A DNA stretch of 64,000 bases from Lachnospiraceae bacterium (GTDB lineage: Bacteria > Bacillota > Clostridia > Lachnospirales > Lachnospiraceae): the NCBI GenBank assembly GCA_028689655.1, contig JAQVCT010000007.1, forward strand, positions 62,001 to 126,000, written 5' to 3'. The translations under genes were made by a program, and so were the position numbers. Under the pieces are notes generated by a model that searched no databases, was not told where the DNA came from, and saw only the letters and a program-made list of their open reading frames with translations. Shown here piece by piece: positions 51,208 through 60,400 of the stretch (position 1 is the first letter of the stretch; the number at the start of each line of letters is the position of its first letter).

Positions 51208-51335
51208 ATACACCGCTTGCGATGTATTACTGATTTAGGTAGAAGATGCCGAAACTACTGAAAAATATACTCTCACTCCGCACGGTCTGCCCATGACAAT
51301 CTATTTTTCAGTGGTCTCGGAAGCACTCTTCCACC
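51208..51335 (-). promoter_or_regulatory. Structured rpsO-pnp spacer: long stem plus small hairpin
   Basis: The + strand arms at 51238-51267 and 51302-51335 form a ~30-base stem with a 34-base loop; most mismatches become G-U pairs only in the minus-strand RNA. A second hairpin, ATACACCGC/GCGATGTAT, lies at 51208-51227 close to the pnp ribosome-binding site. In E. coli a long stem here is cut by RNase III and lets PNPase repress itself; the same use here is inferred. Confidence 0.75.
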
Positions 51336-51407
51336 TCTCATGTAACTAAATAAATGAATTTAAAGCATGTATAAAAAAGTCTCATTGACTATTTTATCTT
51401 TAATTTC

Positions 51408-51438
51408 AAAAATAGGACGGATCATATCCGTCCTATTT
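51408..51438 (-). terminator. rpsO: Terminator after rpsO
   Basis: AAATAGGACGGAT pairs with ATCCGTCCTATTT over a 3-base loop and T5 follows on the minus strand. Read-through or a separate promoter would be needed for pnp. Confidence 0.88.
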
Positions 51439-51448
51439 GAATGCAAGA

Positions 51449-51715
51449 TTATTTTCTGATTCCTAATTTCTCGATCAAAGTACGGTATCTTGTAATATCT
51501 TTTTTCTTTAAGTATCCAAGTAAACCTCTTCTCTGACCTACCATTTTAAGAAGACCTCTTCTTGAGTGATGGTCTTTCTGATTCACTTTTAAGTGCTCTG
51601 TAAGTTCAGCAATTCTAGCTGTTAATACAGCGACCTGAACTTCTGGTGAACCAGTGTCGTTAGGGCATGTAGCATATTCATTGATAATTGCAGTTTTCTT
51701 TTCTTTTGAAATCAT
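51449..51715 (-). CDS. rpsO: Ribosomal protein S15
   Basis: Binds 16S rRNA in the 30S platform. It has [40 protein letters not shown] and the end [12 protein letters not shown]. Length 88 is standard. AAGAGGAGAAACAAA precedes the ATG. Confidence 0.98.
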   Translation of the reverse strand: MISKEKKTAIINEYATCPNDTGSPEVQVAVLTARIAELTEHLKVNQKDHHSRRGLLKMVGQRRGLLGYLKKKDITRYRTLIEKLGIRK

Positions 51716-51741
51716 TTTGTTTCTCCTCTTAATCTGTTATT

Positions 51742-51771
51742 ATTATATCAAACGCCAAATACTAAGTGTAA
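51742..51771 (-). promoter_or_regulatory. rpsO: Promoter of rpsO
   Basis: On the minus strand TTACAC (51766-51771) and TATAAT (51742-51747) are 18 bases apart. The transcript leader is only about 20 bases, too short for an S15-binding structure. Confidence 0.7.
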
Positions 51772-51863
51772 GGTTGGAGTATCCATACGCTGAGCATCGG
51801 TTATTCATACTTGGTTAGTGTAACATATTCCCATTCATATGTAAATATATAATTTCAATTATT

Positions 51864-52301
51864 TCAGGCAAGAGCCAGTTCCTTTCCCATATTTTTGCAC
51901 GCATCAATCACTGCAGCATCCGGCAGCTCCTGACATATGATTCCCTCGCGGTTCAGTACTGTGGCACCAGCATTGCCCATGCGCTCTTCCCAGTCGCGCA
52001 TCCACTGTCCATCGCCCCAGCCGTAGGAGCCGAACAGCCCCACTGTCTTTCCCTGGCAAAAGCCTTCCACTTCCATAACAAAAGGTTCCATCTCCATCTC
52101 TTCCAGCACTTCCGCTCCCATTGCCGGGCAGCCAAGTGCGAAGCCTTTTGCCGTTTTCAGTTCTTCCATTTTGTCAGCCATCTGACCCACATATAAGACT
52201 TCCGCTTCCTTTCCAGCCTCCTTCACACCCTCACCCACTGCCTCTGCCATGACCTGTGTGTTTCCTGTTTGTGACCAATAAATGACATATACTTTATCCA
52301 T
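51864..52301 (-). CDS. Flavodoxin
   Basis: FMN electron carrier that replaces ferredoxin when iron is scarce. It has the FMN phosphate loop YWSQTGNTQVMAEAV (8-22), LGCPAMGAEVLEEMEMEPFV and LFGSYGWGDGQWMRDWEER. Length 145 is that of short-chain clostridial flavodoxins. It follows the DUF3793 gene by 118 bases and probably belongs to its transcript, which starts at a GTTAG-N6-CTAAC palindrome. Confidence 0.95.
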   Translation of the reverse strand: MDKVYVIYWSQTGNTQVMAEAVGEGVKEAGKEAEVLYVGQMADKMEELKTAKGFALGCPAMGAEVLEEMEMEPFVMEVEGFCQGKTVGLFGSYGWGDGQWMRDWEERMGNAGATVLNREGIICQELPDAAVIDACKNMGKELALA

Positions 52302-52419
52302 TTTTCCTCTTTTCTGCTCTCGCCTGTTCTTATTCTTTTATTCCTTATTCCAATACCATATTCACAATTCTTTATTTCTTACCCTTTACTCCCTGGTCCT
52401 TACTCCAGGTTATTCCTTG

Positions 52420-53037
52420 TCATACACATGCACATCGGTTGCTCTTTTCCCGATAGATATCGATGATATCCACCATATGCATGCCGTAGGATACCATTTG
52501 TATCATAGTATTCTCCGCCACCTCATACTGTTGGAATAGTCTCTTCTTCTCTTCCGGCTTCTCATACACCTTCCAATACCCCACACATAGAAAATTCTTT
52601 CCTTCATTTATCATGAAGCCTTTTACATCCTCCACCGGATAACCTAACAGTAATCCCACCTCGTGAGGAAAGTTACATTTTTCTTCTGCATATCTTCTAT
52701 AACGCTCCTGAAATCTTATGATCATGTCCTGAAAAGAGGTATCCTCATATCCAAGTTTCTGCAATAATTCCCGTACTTCTGCTCTTTCTATGTAATTCTC
52801 CAGTTTTTTTCTGTCAAATAACAGCAGCGTTGCCTTTCCCTCCCTGATTACCAGGACTTCATATGTGATATGAGATTTTTTCAGGATCTGCTTCACTTTG
52901 GAGATGTCCGATGCCGGAAGATTCAACATATTGGAAATTTTTAATCCCGCAATCAAAGAAGCACACTGTAAAGCCAGCTGCAATTCAACATCCTGAAGAT
53001 TCATTCTTTGAACAACTTTTAAGATATCCTTACTCAT
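52420..53037 (-). CDS. DUF3793 family protein
   Basis: Conserved clostridial protein of unknown function, commonly next to flavodoxin or iron-transport genes. Marks are ELQLALQCASLIAGLKISNM at the N-terminus, FPHEVGLLLGYPVEDVKGFM in the middle and CVGYWKVYEKPEEKKRLFQQY. It is cytosolic and 205 residues long. GGAAGGAGCAGT precedes the ATG and the palindrome at 53054-53069 is only 17 bases upstream. Iron-linked function is inference from the neighbour and operator. Confidence 0.88.
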   Translation of the reverse strand: MSKDILKVVQRMNLQDVELQLALQCASLIAGLKISNMLNLPASDISKVKQILKKSHITYEVLVIREGKATLLLFDRKKLENYIERAEVRELLQKLGYEDTSFQDMIIRFQERYRRYAEEKCNFPHEVGLLLGYPVEDVKGFMINEGKNFLCVGYWKVYEKPEEKKRLFQQYEVAENTMIQMVSYGMHMVDIIDIYREKSNRCACV

Positions 53038-53053
53038 ACTGCTCCTTCCATTT

Positions 53054-53069
53054 GTTAGTTATATCTAAC
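53054..53069. promoter_or_regulatory. GTTAG-N6-CTAAC operator before DUF3793-flavodoxin
   Basis: GTTAGTTATATCTAAC, 16 bases, differs at one base from the core of the 53947-53978 palindrome. It lies between a possible minus-strand TATTAT box and the ribosome-binding site. The half-site resembles DtxR/IdeR boxes (AGGTTAG). Confidence 0.65.
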
Positions 53070-53103
53070 TCTGTGGGATAATAATACCCTGACCTCATTT
53101 CCA

Positions 53104-53901
53104 TCAGGGTGAACAAACCTTTAATTTTACGATTTTATCATTTTTGTCTCTGATAAAAGGAATCCTTCCCAGTATGTTGAACAAAATCCCCTGATCCAGC
53201 AGTTCATCTGTCAGATTCCATTCTTTTTCAAACCTTAGGCGATCACATAGTTTTTCCATTTCTTTCCCTGACTTGATACCCCAATGGAAAGTTGCATTGG
53301 TACTTTTGATGGTATCATGATGTTTGGACTGCTTCACCATCATGGGATGCATGATCTCTGCAAGAATCGTGGCATTGGAAAATTTGTTCTTGATAATACA
53401 CAGGAGTTGCATCACTTCCAATTCGGTAAAGTACATGAGAATCCCCTCTAATAATATGAGTACATGTTCGCTCTGCTCCGCTACCTCCGAAGTCCAGTCT
53501 GGATTTAATGCTGATTTGCTGATACAAGATACATTTTTTCCTTCCCGTAACAGCTGTTTTCTAAGGCGTATCACCTCTGGGAAATCCAGATTATACCATC
53601 TCATCTTTCCATGGTGAATGCGTTCATACCTGGTATCCAGTCCACATCCAATACAGATACATACCGCATCTGCATATGTATCCGCATATTTCTGTACTTC
53701 TCGATCCAGTATCATACTTCTGGCGATAACGCCCTGTTTACTTCCGGGTTTATCGAATTTGGAAAAATCATAGTCGATCTTCCCCATCATCTCCACCGCG
53801 TCCCTATCCACGATTCTGGGACTCTTTCGTCTTGTTTCCCAGGCTTTTGCCGCCAGCGGAATCAGCAGCGTTTCCGCGACACCATCCAGTTTTATTTTCA
53901 T
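53104..53901 (-). CDS. LCM-type SAM-dependent methyltransferase
   Basis: Belongs to the leucine-carboxyl/Tcmp-like O-methyltransferase family. It has the motif I region CICIGCGLDTRYERI, WYNLDFPEVIRLRKQLL, and ILLEGILMYFTELEV; the C-terminal part is family-typical. ATG at 53901 (MKIKLDGVAETLL) with AGAGAAGGT upstream is preferred over 53925. The substrate is unknown. It has its own copy of the GTTAG-N6-CTAAC palindrome, so it may be co-regulated with flavodoxin; a metallophore-tailoring role is a guess only. Confidence 0.87.
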   Translation of the reverse strand: MKIKLDGVAETLLIPLAAKAWETRRKSPRIVDRDAVEMMGKIDYDFSKFDKPGSKQGVIARSMILDREVQKYADTYADAVCICIGCGLDTRYERIHHGKMRWYNLDFPEVIRLRKQLLREGKNVSCISKSALNPDWTSEVAEQSEHVLILLEGILMYFTELEVMQLLCIIKNKFSNATILAEIMHPMMVKQSKHHDTIKSTNATFHWGIKSGKEMEKLCDRLRFEKEWNLTDELLDQGILFNILGRIPFIRDKNDKIVKLKVCSP

Positions 53902-53946
53902 ACCTTCTCTGTCACTTCCTTTCACATTCCTGTTTTTTTCATTTAT

Positions 53947-53978
53947 GCTTTGAGGTTAGTTATAACTAACCTCAAAGC
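53947..53978. promoter_or_regulatory. 32-base palindrome before the methyltransferase gene
   Basis: Perfect palindrome with half GCTTTGAGGTTAGTTA. Its core GTTAG-TTATAA-CTAAC matches the site before DUF3793. TGAGGTTAG resembles a DtxR half-site (TNAGGTTAG), but the half-sites are six bases apart instead of one. The rest of the ~290-base gap to the next gene holds no ORF. Confidence 0.75.
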
Positions 53979-54214
53979 AATCATATCTCATTATTATAAT
54001 ATCGTCAAGACTTTTTATTCGATCCGGTTAATTTTCTTGTTTTATATCATTCCAACCCAAAGCCTTGAGTGGAATATACACCACTCCATAATTATAGTAG
54101 GATAAAACACGTCATTTTCCAGCATAGTGCCAGGCAAATCTGCCCGGTCTGCCGGAACAGTGAGCCAAGACATACTCTATATGAGAGACAGAAAAAGACG
54201 GTGTTCCCTTTATG

Positions 54215-57200
54215 TCATACATCGCCTTCGTCCCTTCTCTCATAAATAAAATCATACAGGGTCTGAAACATTTGCTTTGGTTCAATGGGTTTGGCAAGAT
54301 GGGCATTCATTCCTGCAGCCTTTGATTTTTGAATATCGTCATCAAAGGCATTGGCCGTCATGGCAATAATCGGTATGTTTTTGGAACTTTCTTTACTCAT
54401 GTGGCGAATTGCATTTGCTGCCTGCAGTCCATCCATTTGAGGCATACGAATATCCATGAGAATGGCATCGTAATATCCCACAGGAGTCTTTGCATACATC
54501 TCAACTGCGCATACTCCGTTTTCCGCATGCTCCACTAAAAAGCCCTTACGTTCCAGAAGTTTTTTGGCAACCTCCACATTCAGTGGATGATCTTCAACCA
54601 GAAGTACTCTTTTACCTTCAAAGTTAAAATCCTCTTTTATTTCCGTTTCGGCTTCGTCATGCTTTTCATAAAATGCTTTTTCAAATGCAGAGATAAGGGA
54701 GGATTTGAACATGGGCTTGCTCATCAGCAGGTTGACGCCTGCCAGTTTTGCTTCATGCTCAATCGCTGCCCAGTCATAGGCAGTCATAATGATAATAGTG
54801 ACCTCCGGACCGACAATTTCACGAATTTTTCTTGCAGTTTCAATCCCATCCATTTCCGGCATTTTCCAGTCAATGAGAACAAAATCAAAGTATTCTTTTT
54901 TCTCCCACTTTGTCTTGACTCGATTCACCGCTTTTTTACCACTGTCAACCCATTCTGATTTTACACCAATCTCCTTTAAAGTAATAACCGCCTGCTCACA
55001 AATAACAACATCATCATCCACCACAAGTGCTTTCAACTCTGCAAAATCATAGTGCTGCTTTTTGGCATATCTCGTCTTAGTTTCTTCCGTAATACCAAGC
55101 TTCACATCTACGGTAAATTCGGTACCCACGCCTTTAATGCTGCGCACATTAATGGTGCCATCCATCATCGAAACAAGGTTCTTACAGATTGCAAGACCAA
55201 GACCGGTGCCACCATACATGGTGGTAGTCCCCGAGTTTTCCTGACTAAATGGTTCAAATAAATGGGGCATATATTCCTCTGTAATGCCACATCCCGTATC
55301 GTTAACGACAAACCGTAGTATCGCATCATTCTTTGTCTTTTCCATCTGGCGGACACCGATGGATACTTTCCCATGCTCAGGTGTAAACTTGATGGCATTG
55401 GAAAGTATGTTGATAATAATTTGTTGGAGTTTCATAGCATCTCCAATATAATAATCTTCCACGCTGGAGTCCACAATGTTTTCATAATCAATGTTTTTAG
55501 CACCAGCCTGGTTGTAGCAAATGGAATTGATTCCGTTCAGAAATTCTTCAAATGGAATTTTTTCACTTTTGAGCAGCACCTTACCGCTTTCTATTCTGCT
55601 CATATCCAGTATATCGTTAATGAGCGAGAGCAAAAAGCGAGAGGAAATTCCGATTTTGCTAATACAGTCCGCCACTTGCGCATTATCCCCAATAGACTGT
55701 GCCGCAATGGTAGACATACCGATAATTGCATTCATGGGTGTGCGGATTTCATGACTCATGCGGGAAAGGAAATCGCTCTTTGCACTATTGGCCTGCTCTG
55801 CAGCAAGGAGTGCCGTCTGTAACATATCATACTGTTGTTTTTGCTGATTAAACAGTTCCGTAACATCACTACGTGTAACAACAATCTGCTGACTCAGCTT
55901 ATCTAAATAGGCGTATTGTATTCTTTTTTGGCGTATACTGCCATCAGTGTCCCGCACCTCACAAATGGTGGAAAAAACACTTTTCTCTTCCAGATTTTTC
56001 TGAATCGATTCCGGCATCATATCCTGGATAATACGCTCTACGTCCTCCGGAACTACGATTTCACGATTCGTCCTTATGACAGAGGCTACATAGTCATCGC
56101 TATACTCCTCTGGCAATGGACCATTCTCCAGATTTCCAACATACATCTTATATCGGTTATTTTTCAAATCCACATAGGCGACATAATCATGCTCAATTTC
56201 AGACACTGCCTGAATAATTCCGTCCTTAATTTTTTCCTCGTTGATATCATAGGTATACATAAAAGACATGATATCCTTGGTTTGCTGATTTTGATAGGAC
56301 TTCACAGTGGTGCGCACCCAAATAATCGTTCCATCCTTGGCCTTGCGCTGATAATCAAAGGAATACTGTGTGTCCCCCTGATTGAATGCCTTTAGTACAC
56401 GGTCACGTCTGAGCATATGCCTTATCTGCCCCTGCTGCTCCTCGGTAAGAGCAGTTTTAACCACCTGTTCTGTGCCGACGGAGTATAACATACCTTTCTT
56501 CAACACACTGACATTATCTTTCGCGGTACACGATTCAATAATATTTTGTGTCATATTAGAACGAGACTTGGCAAGCAATTTTTCATGCTGAATTACTTTT
56601 GAGTATTCCAGTTCCTCATTGTAACGTTGTTCTGCCAGCTTAACTGCCGTGATATCCTTACCTACCGCGTGGGCATAAACAGGTTTTCCTGTTTTATCAA
56701 AGACATTGGTATAATCCATCTGCTCACACCACCAGCCCTGTTTATCAACGGTATGCAGCCAAATATCAGCAGAGCAGGTTTCCACGCCCTGCTCCAACTT
56801 TTGATACAGTTCTTTAAATGGCTTTACAGAATCTTCACGCACATAACCTGATTCAATCAAAGAATTGGGAACATCATACACAATCTTCTCATGTCCATGG
56901 CGCATTTTTGAAGCCTGTGTTTGAATGATTTCTTTGGTTTCAAAGTCATAAGTCCAGAAGGATACATCCGAGTTCTGGGTGGCAATACGAAACTTTTCCT
57001 CGCTGAGCCGAAGTGCCTCCTCCGTTTCCTTTTGTCTGGTGATATCCATGACCGCACCGTCCATAATTATCTTTCCATTGGAAGCTGTAAAGATTCCGCT
57101 GCAAAGAATATAGCGGATATTTCCATTGCCGGTAATGACGCGCATCACCCATTCCGCATAATCGTGGCCTGCATTCAGGGTATCGTTGATCGTTTCCATC

Positions 57201-57442
57201 ACCCTTGGGAAATCCTCCGGATGCACATATTCACTACAATGATTATGGATACGTGCCGCCATGCTCTCCTTGGTATATTCATGCATCTGATAATACATGT
57301 CATTTCCATAAAGCAGGGTAAAATGTTCATCTACCACAACCGTAAAAACGCCGCAAAGCCTGGAAGCACGATACAATTCTAACTCCCGCATGGATTCGTT
57401 CTCATTGGATTGACTTCTATTTTTCAATTGGTTCTCTTTCAT
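54215..57442 (-). CDS. Cytosolic hybrid histidine kinase, PAS-PAS-PAS-HisKA-HATPase-REC-REC
   Basis: A 1075-residue signalling protein without membrane spans. PAS-type sensor regions lie at about 20-140, 145-270 and 320-405, with a further sensor-like region at 410-530. The HisKA box SRMSHEIRTPMNAIIGM has His564; the ATPase domain has NILSNAIKFT and NDTGCGI, with GGTGLGLAI. Two receiver domains follow with Asp858 (LIDWKMPEMDG) and Asp997 (LMDIRMPQMDG). No DNA-binding output or HPt domain is attached. It starts just after the larger kinase gene ends (1-base gap), so both are made together. Confidence 0.93.
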   Translation of the reverse strand: MKENQLKNRSQSNENESMRELELYRASRLCGVFTVVVDEHFTLLYGNDMYYQMHEYTKESMAARIHNHCSEYVHPEDFPRVMETINDTLNAGHDYAEWVMRVITGNGNIRYILCSGIFTASNGKIIMDGAVMDITRQKETEEALRLSEEKFRIATQNSDVSFWTYDFETKEIIQTQASKMRHGHEKIVYDVPNSLIESGYVREDSVKPFKELYQKLEQGVETCSADIWLHTVDKQGWWCEQMDYTNVFDKTGKPVYAHAVGKDITAVKLAEQRYNEELEYSKVIQHEKLLAKSRSNMTQNIIESCTAKDNVSVLKKGMLYSVGTEQVVKTALTEEQQGQIRHMLRRDRVLKAFNQGDTQYSFDYQRKAKDGTIIWVRTTVKSYQNQQTKDIMSFMYTYDINEEKIKDGIIQAVSEIEHDYVAYVDLKNNRYKMYVGNLENGPLPEEYSDDYVASVIRTNREIVVPEDVERIIQDMMPESIQKNLEEKSVFSTICEVRDTDGSIRQKRIQYAYLDKLSQQIVVTRSDVTELFNQQKQQYDMLQTALLAAEQANSAKSDFLSRMSHEIRTPMNAIIGMSTIAAQSIGDNAQVADCISKIGISSRFLLSLINDILDMSRIESGKVLLKSEKIPFEEFLNGINSICYNQAGAKNIDYENIVDSSVEDYYIGDAMKLQQIIINILSNAIKFTPEHGKVSIGVRQMEKTKNDAILRFVVNDTGCGITEEYMPHLFEPFSQENSGTTTMYGGTGLGLAICKNLVSMMDGTINVRSIKGVGTEFTVDVKLGITEETKTRYAKKQHYDFAELKALVVDDDVVICEQAVITLKEIGVKSEWVDSGKKAVNRVKTKWEKKEYFDFVLIDWKMPEMDGIETARKIREIVGPEVTIIIMTAYDWAAIEHEAKLAGVNLLMSKPMFKSSLISAFEKAFYEKHDEAETEIKEDFNFEGKRVLLVEDHPLNVEVAKKLLERKGFLVEHAENGVCAVEMYAKTPVGYYDAILMDIRMPQMDGLQAANAIRHMSKESSKNIPIIAMTANAFDDDIQKSKAAGMNAHLAKPIEPKQMFQTLYDFIYERRDEGDV

Positions 57443-57443
57443 C

Positions 57444-60400
57444 TCACATGTTCTCCTTCGTTACCGCTTCCTTCTCATGAATGGATGCGTAAAGTGTGCC
57501 GTACAGCAATTTGGGGTCAATCGGTTTGGACAAATGTGCGTTCATACCTGCTTTTTGGGTTTTATCCTGATCCTCCACAAAGGCATCCGCTGTCATTGCA
57601 ATGATAGGAATGGATTTTGCATCCGCTTTTGCCATATTCCGAATTTGTTCCGTTGCCTCCAGACCACCCATAACAGGCATACGTACATCCATCAAAATGG
57701 CATCATAGTAAAACGCCGCATTTTGTGAGAATTGCTGTACCGCTTCCTTGCCGTTGGCAGCTAATTCAACAATGCAGCCCTTTCGCTCAAGAAGATTCGT
57801 CGCAACTACAATATTCAGATGATTATCCTCCACTAATAGAATACGTGTTCCGAATATATCCGTCTCAAAACAGTCGGATAATTTTTCTTTTTCTGCATCT
57901 GATTCTGCAGTGAAAACATATTGCTCTACCACAAACTCCGTACCTTTTCCAATTGTGCTGGATACTTTGATTGAGCCGCCCATTGCCTCCACCAGATTTT
58001 TTACGATAGCAAGTCCCAGTCCCGTGCCTGGCTCGATAGAATTTGAATCCCTATTCTCTTGGGTAAACGGCTCAAATAGACGCTTTTGAAAGTCATCACT
58101 CATACCTATCCCATTGTCGCGAACCGTACAGCATATCCCATATTTACCGTCACGATCAGGGATATGTTCACAGCTAAATTCAATGCGGCCACCTACCGGC
58201 GTAAACTTCACCGCATTAGACAACAAATTAAAATAAATCTGTGTATATCGAAGCTTATCCGTCATTATACAGTTGACGTCGCTGTTTAAATTCATGACAA
58301 ATTCAATATGCTTTGCCTCCATCAACGGAAGAATGACTGTTTCTATACTGCGTCTGAACTCTTCCAACGTAAATGGTTCTTCAAGGAGTTTTATTTTACC
58401 ACTTTCGATCTTGCTCAGATCTAGAATATCGTTAATAAGCCCCAGCAAAAAATGACTGGAGGAATCAATGCTTCTTAAATATTCCGCAGTCTTAGGAGTG
58501 TTTGCTTCATACATGGCAAGCTCCGTCATACCAATAATCGCATTCATAGGCGTACGAATATCATGGCTCATACGTGCCAGAAAATCTGATTTCGCAAGAT
58601 TGGCCTGTTTTGCGGAAATCAGTGCCTGCTCCAGTTCTTTTTGATGGCGCACTTGCTCATTGTATACCCCCGTCACATCAATTCGCGTCATTAGATATGC
58701 TTTTCTTTCCCGGTCAATTAATGTAAGCTGCAGTTGTTTGCGGTGAATCTCGCCATTTTTTTCCCGAATATTAAAATCAAATTTATGTACATTATCGTTT
58801 TCAATATTTTTAAGAACATTGGAAATGCGGCATTCCTCAACAACACGCTCAACGTCTTCTTTACAGACAACCTGCCGAATCAACATTTCATTTCGTTCCT
58901 GAAATGGTTGTTCCTCTGTAAAAAGTCTTTTTCCGGAGTTGACGGTATAATCAACTGCTCTATCGCTGGTGCCGTCCACAACAACAAAAAAGTCATAATC
59001 CGTTCTGGCAATGGTTTCCATGATAGATTTCATCACGTTTTCATCGGAAGTATCATTGGCCACAACAAACGCAAAAATATCTTTTGTTTCCGGATTTTTC
59101 ATTAAATGAACATTATATTTAATCCAATAAATTTTATTGGTATCAAAAACACGGCTAAATTCCATGGAAAGAGAATAATCTCCGCGGTTAAAGCAGTTAA
59201 GTAAAGACTGACGATTGAAGGTATCTCTATATTCTTCTTTGTTCTTTTCGCCAAGAATATAGTCCACAGTTTTTGAAAAATACAAGTCTGCATTATTGCC
59301 GTCTATCAATTCACTTAACACACGGAACGGACTATCTCCGTCGATAATTGTATTTTGTGTCAGATTGATTTTTAAGGAGTCAATATTGGCCTCCTGCATC
59401 GCAGCGCGATAAGACATCTCTTCATCAAACTTCTTGATCGCCTCTTTTTCCCGGGTCACATCTCTGCCAGCACCAAATGCTTTCACGGGCACACCTTTTT
59501 CATCAAATACCGTCGTATAAATGACACGTTCGCACCACCAGCCAACTTCGTCTGTTGTTTTGTACCAGATATCTTCACTTACTTCCTTTACACCATTTTT
59601 CAGTCTTTCAAAGATACTGTAAAAAGTTTCCAGACTGTCTTCTCTGACATATCCGTTTTGTATCGTTGAATGAATATAGTTTTCAATCGTAAAGCAATTT
59701 TGTTTAATTCTGGTTGAATTTGATATTACTGTCAGCATATCTTTCTGAATATTATATTCCCAAACATTGATTCCAGAGCTTTTGATTGCCACCTGATAGC
59801 GCAATTGTTGTTCTTTCTGCGCATCTTCAATACTTTTCATTTTATCAGCATCTGTAAATACCGCATGAAATGTGGGCTTTCCATATTCACTATTTAAATA
59901 AGTGCATCGAAGGTTAATCCAGCGAGGTATACCAAGTTTTGTATTAATACGATAGGTCAAATCAATATTCGAGCAATTTTCAATCGCATACTTCATGGTT
60001 TCCTGTAGCAAAGGAATATCTTCTTTGTAAGTCAGCGCCATAGCATCCTCACGACAAATTAGTTCTCGTTCTTCTCGGGTATAACCGGATAATTCACATA
60101 ATCCATCGCTGTAAAACTGTGTTTTTATCTTATTATCAACCACTTCATACCGTGCAATCCCGCCTGGAACCGTATTGACTAAAGTGCGGTAGCTGTTTAG
60201 CGCTTCCTCTTCCTTTTTCATCAATATCTGCATCTCATTTTTTGCCTGCATGAGTTGTTCCTGAACCTTGCGTTCTTCGGTTACATCCGTATAGCTGACA
60301 TAGCAAAGCTTCGTGCCGTCTGCCTGATCCATGATAATCCCATTGAGATAAATCCAGATATATTCCTTCTTACAGTCATTAAATATACGATAGGTATGGC

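Noticed and set aside
51830-51850. GGTTAGTGTAAC near the rpsO promoter as a third GTTAG operator
   Set aside because: The spacing and the second half-site differ from GTTAG-N6-CTAAC.
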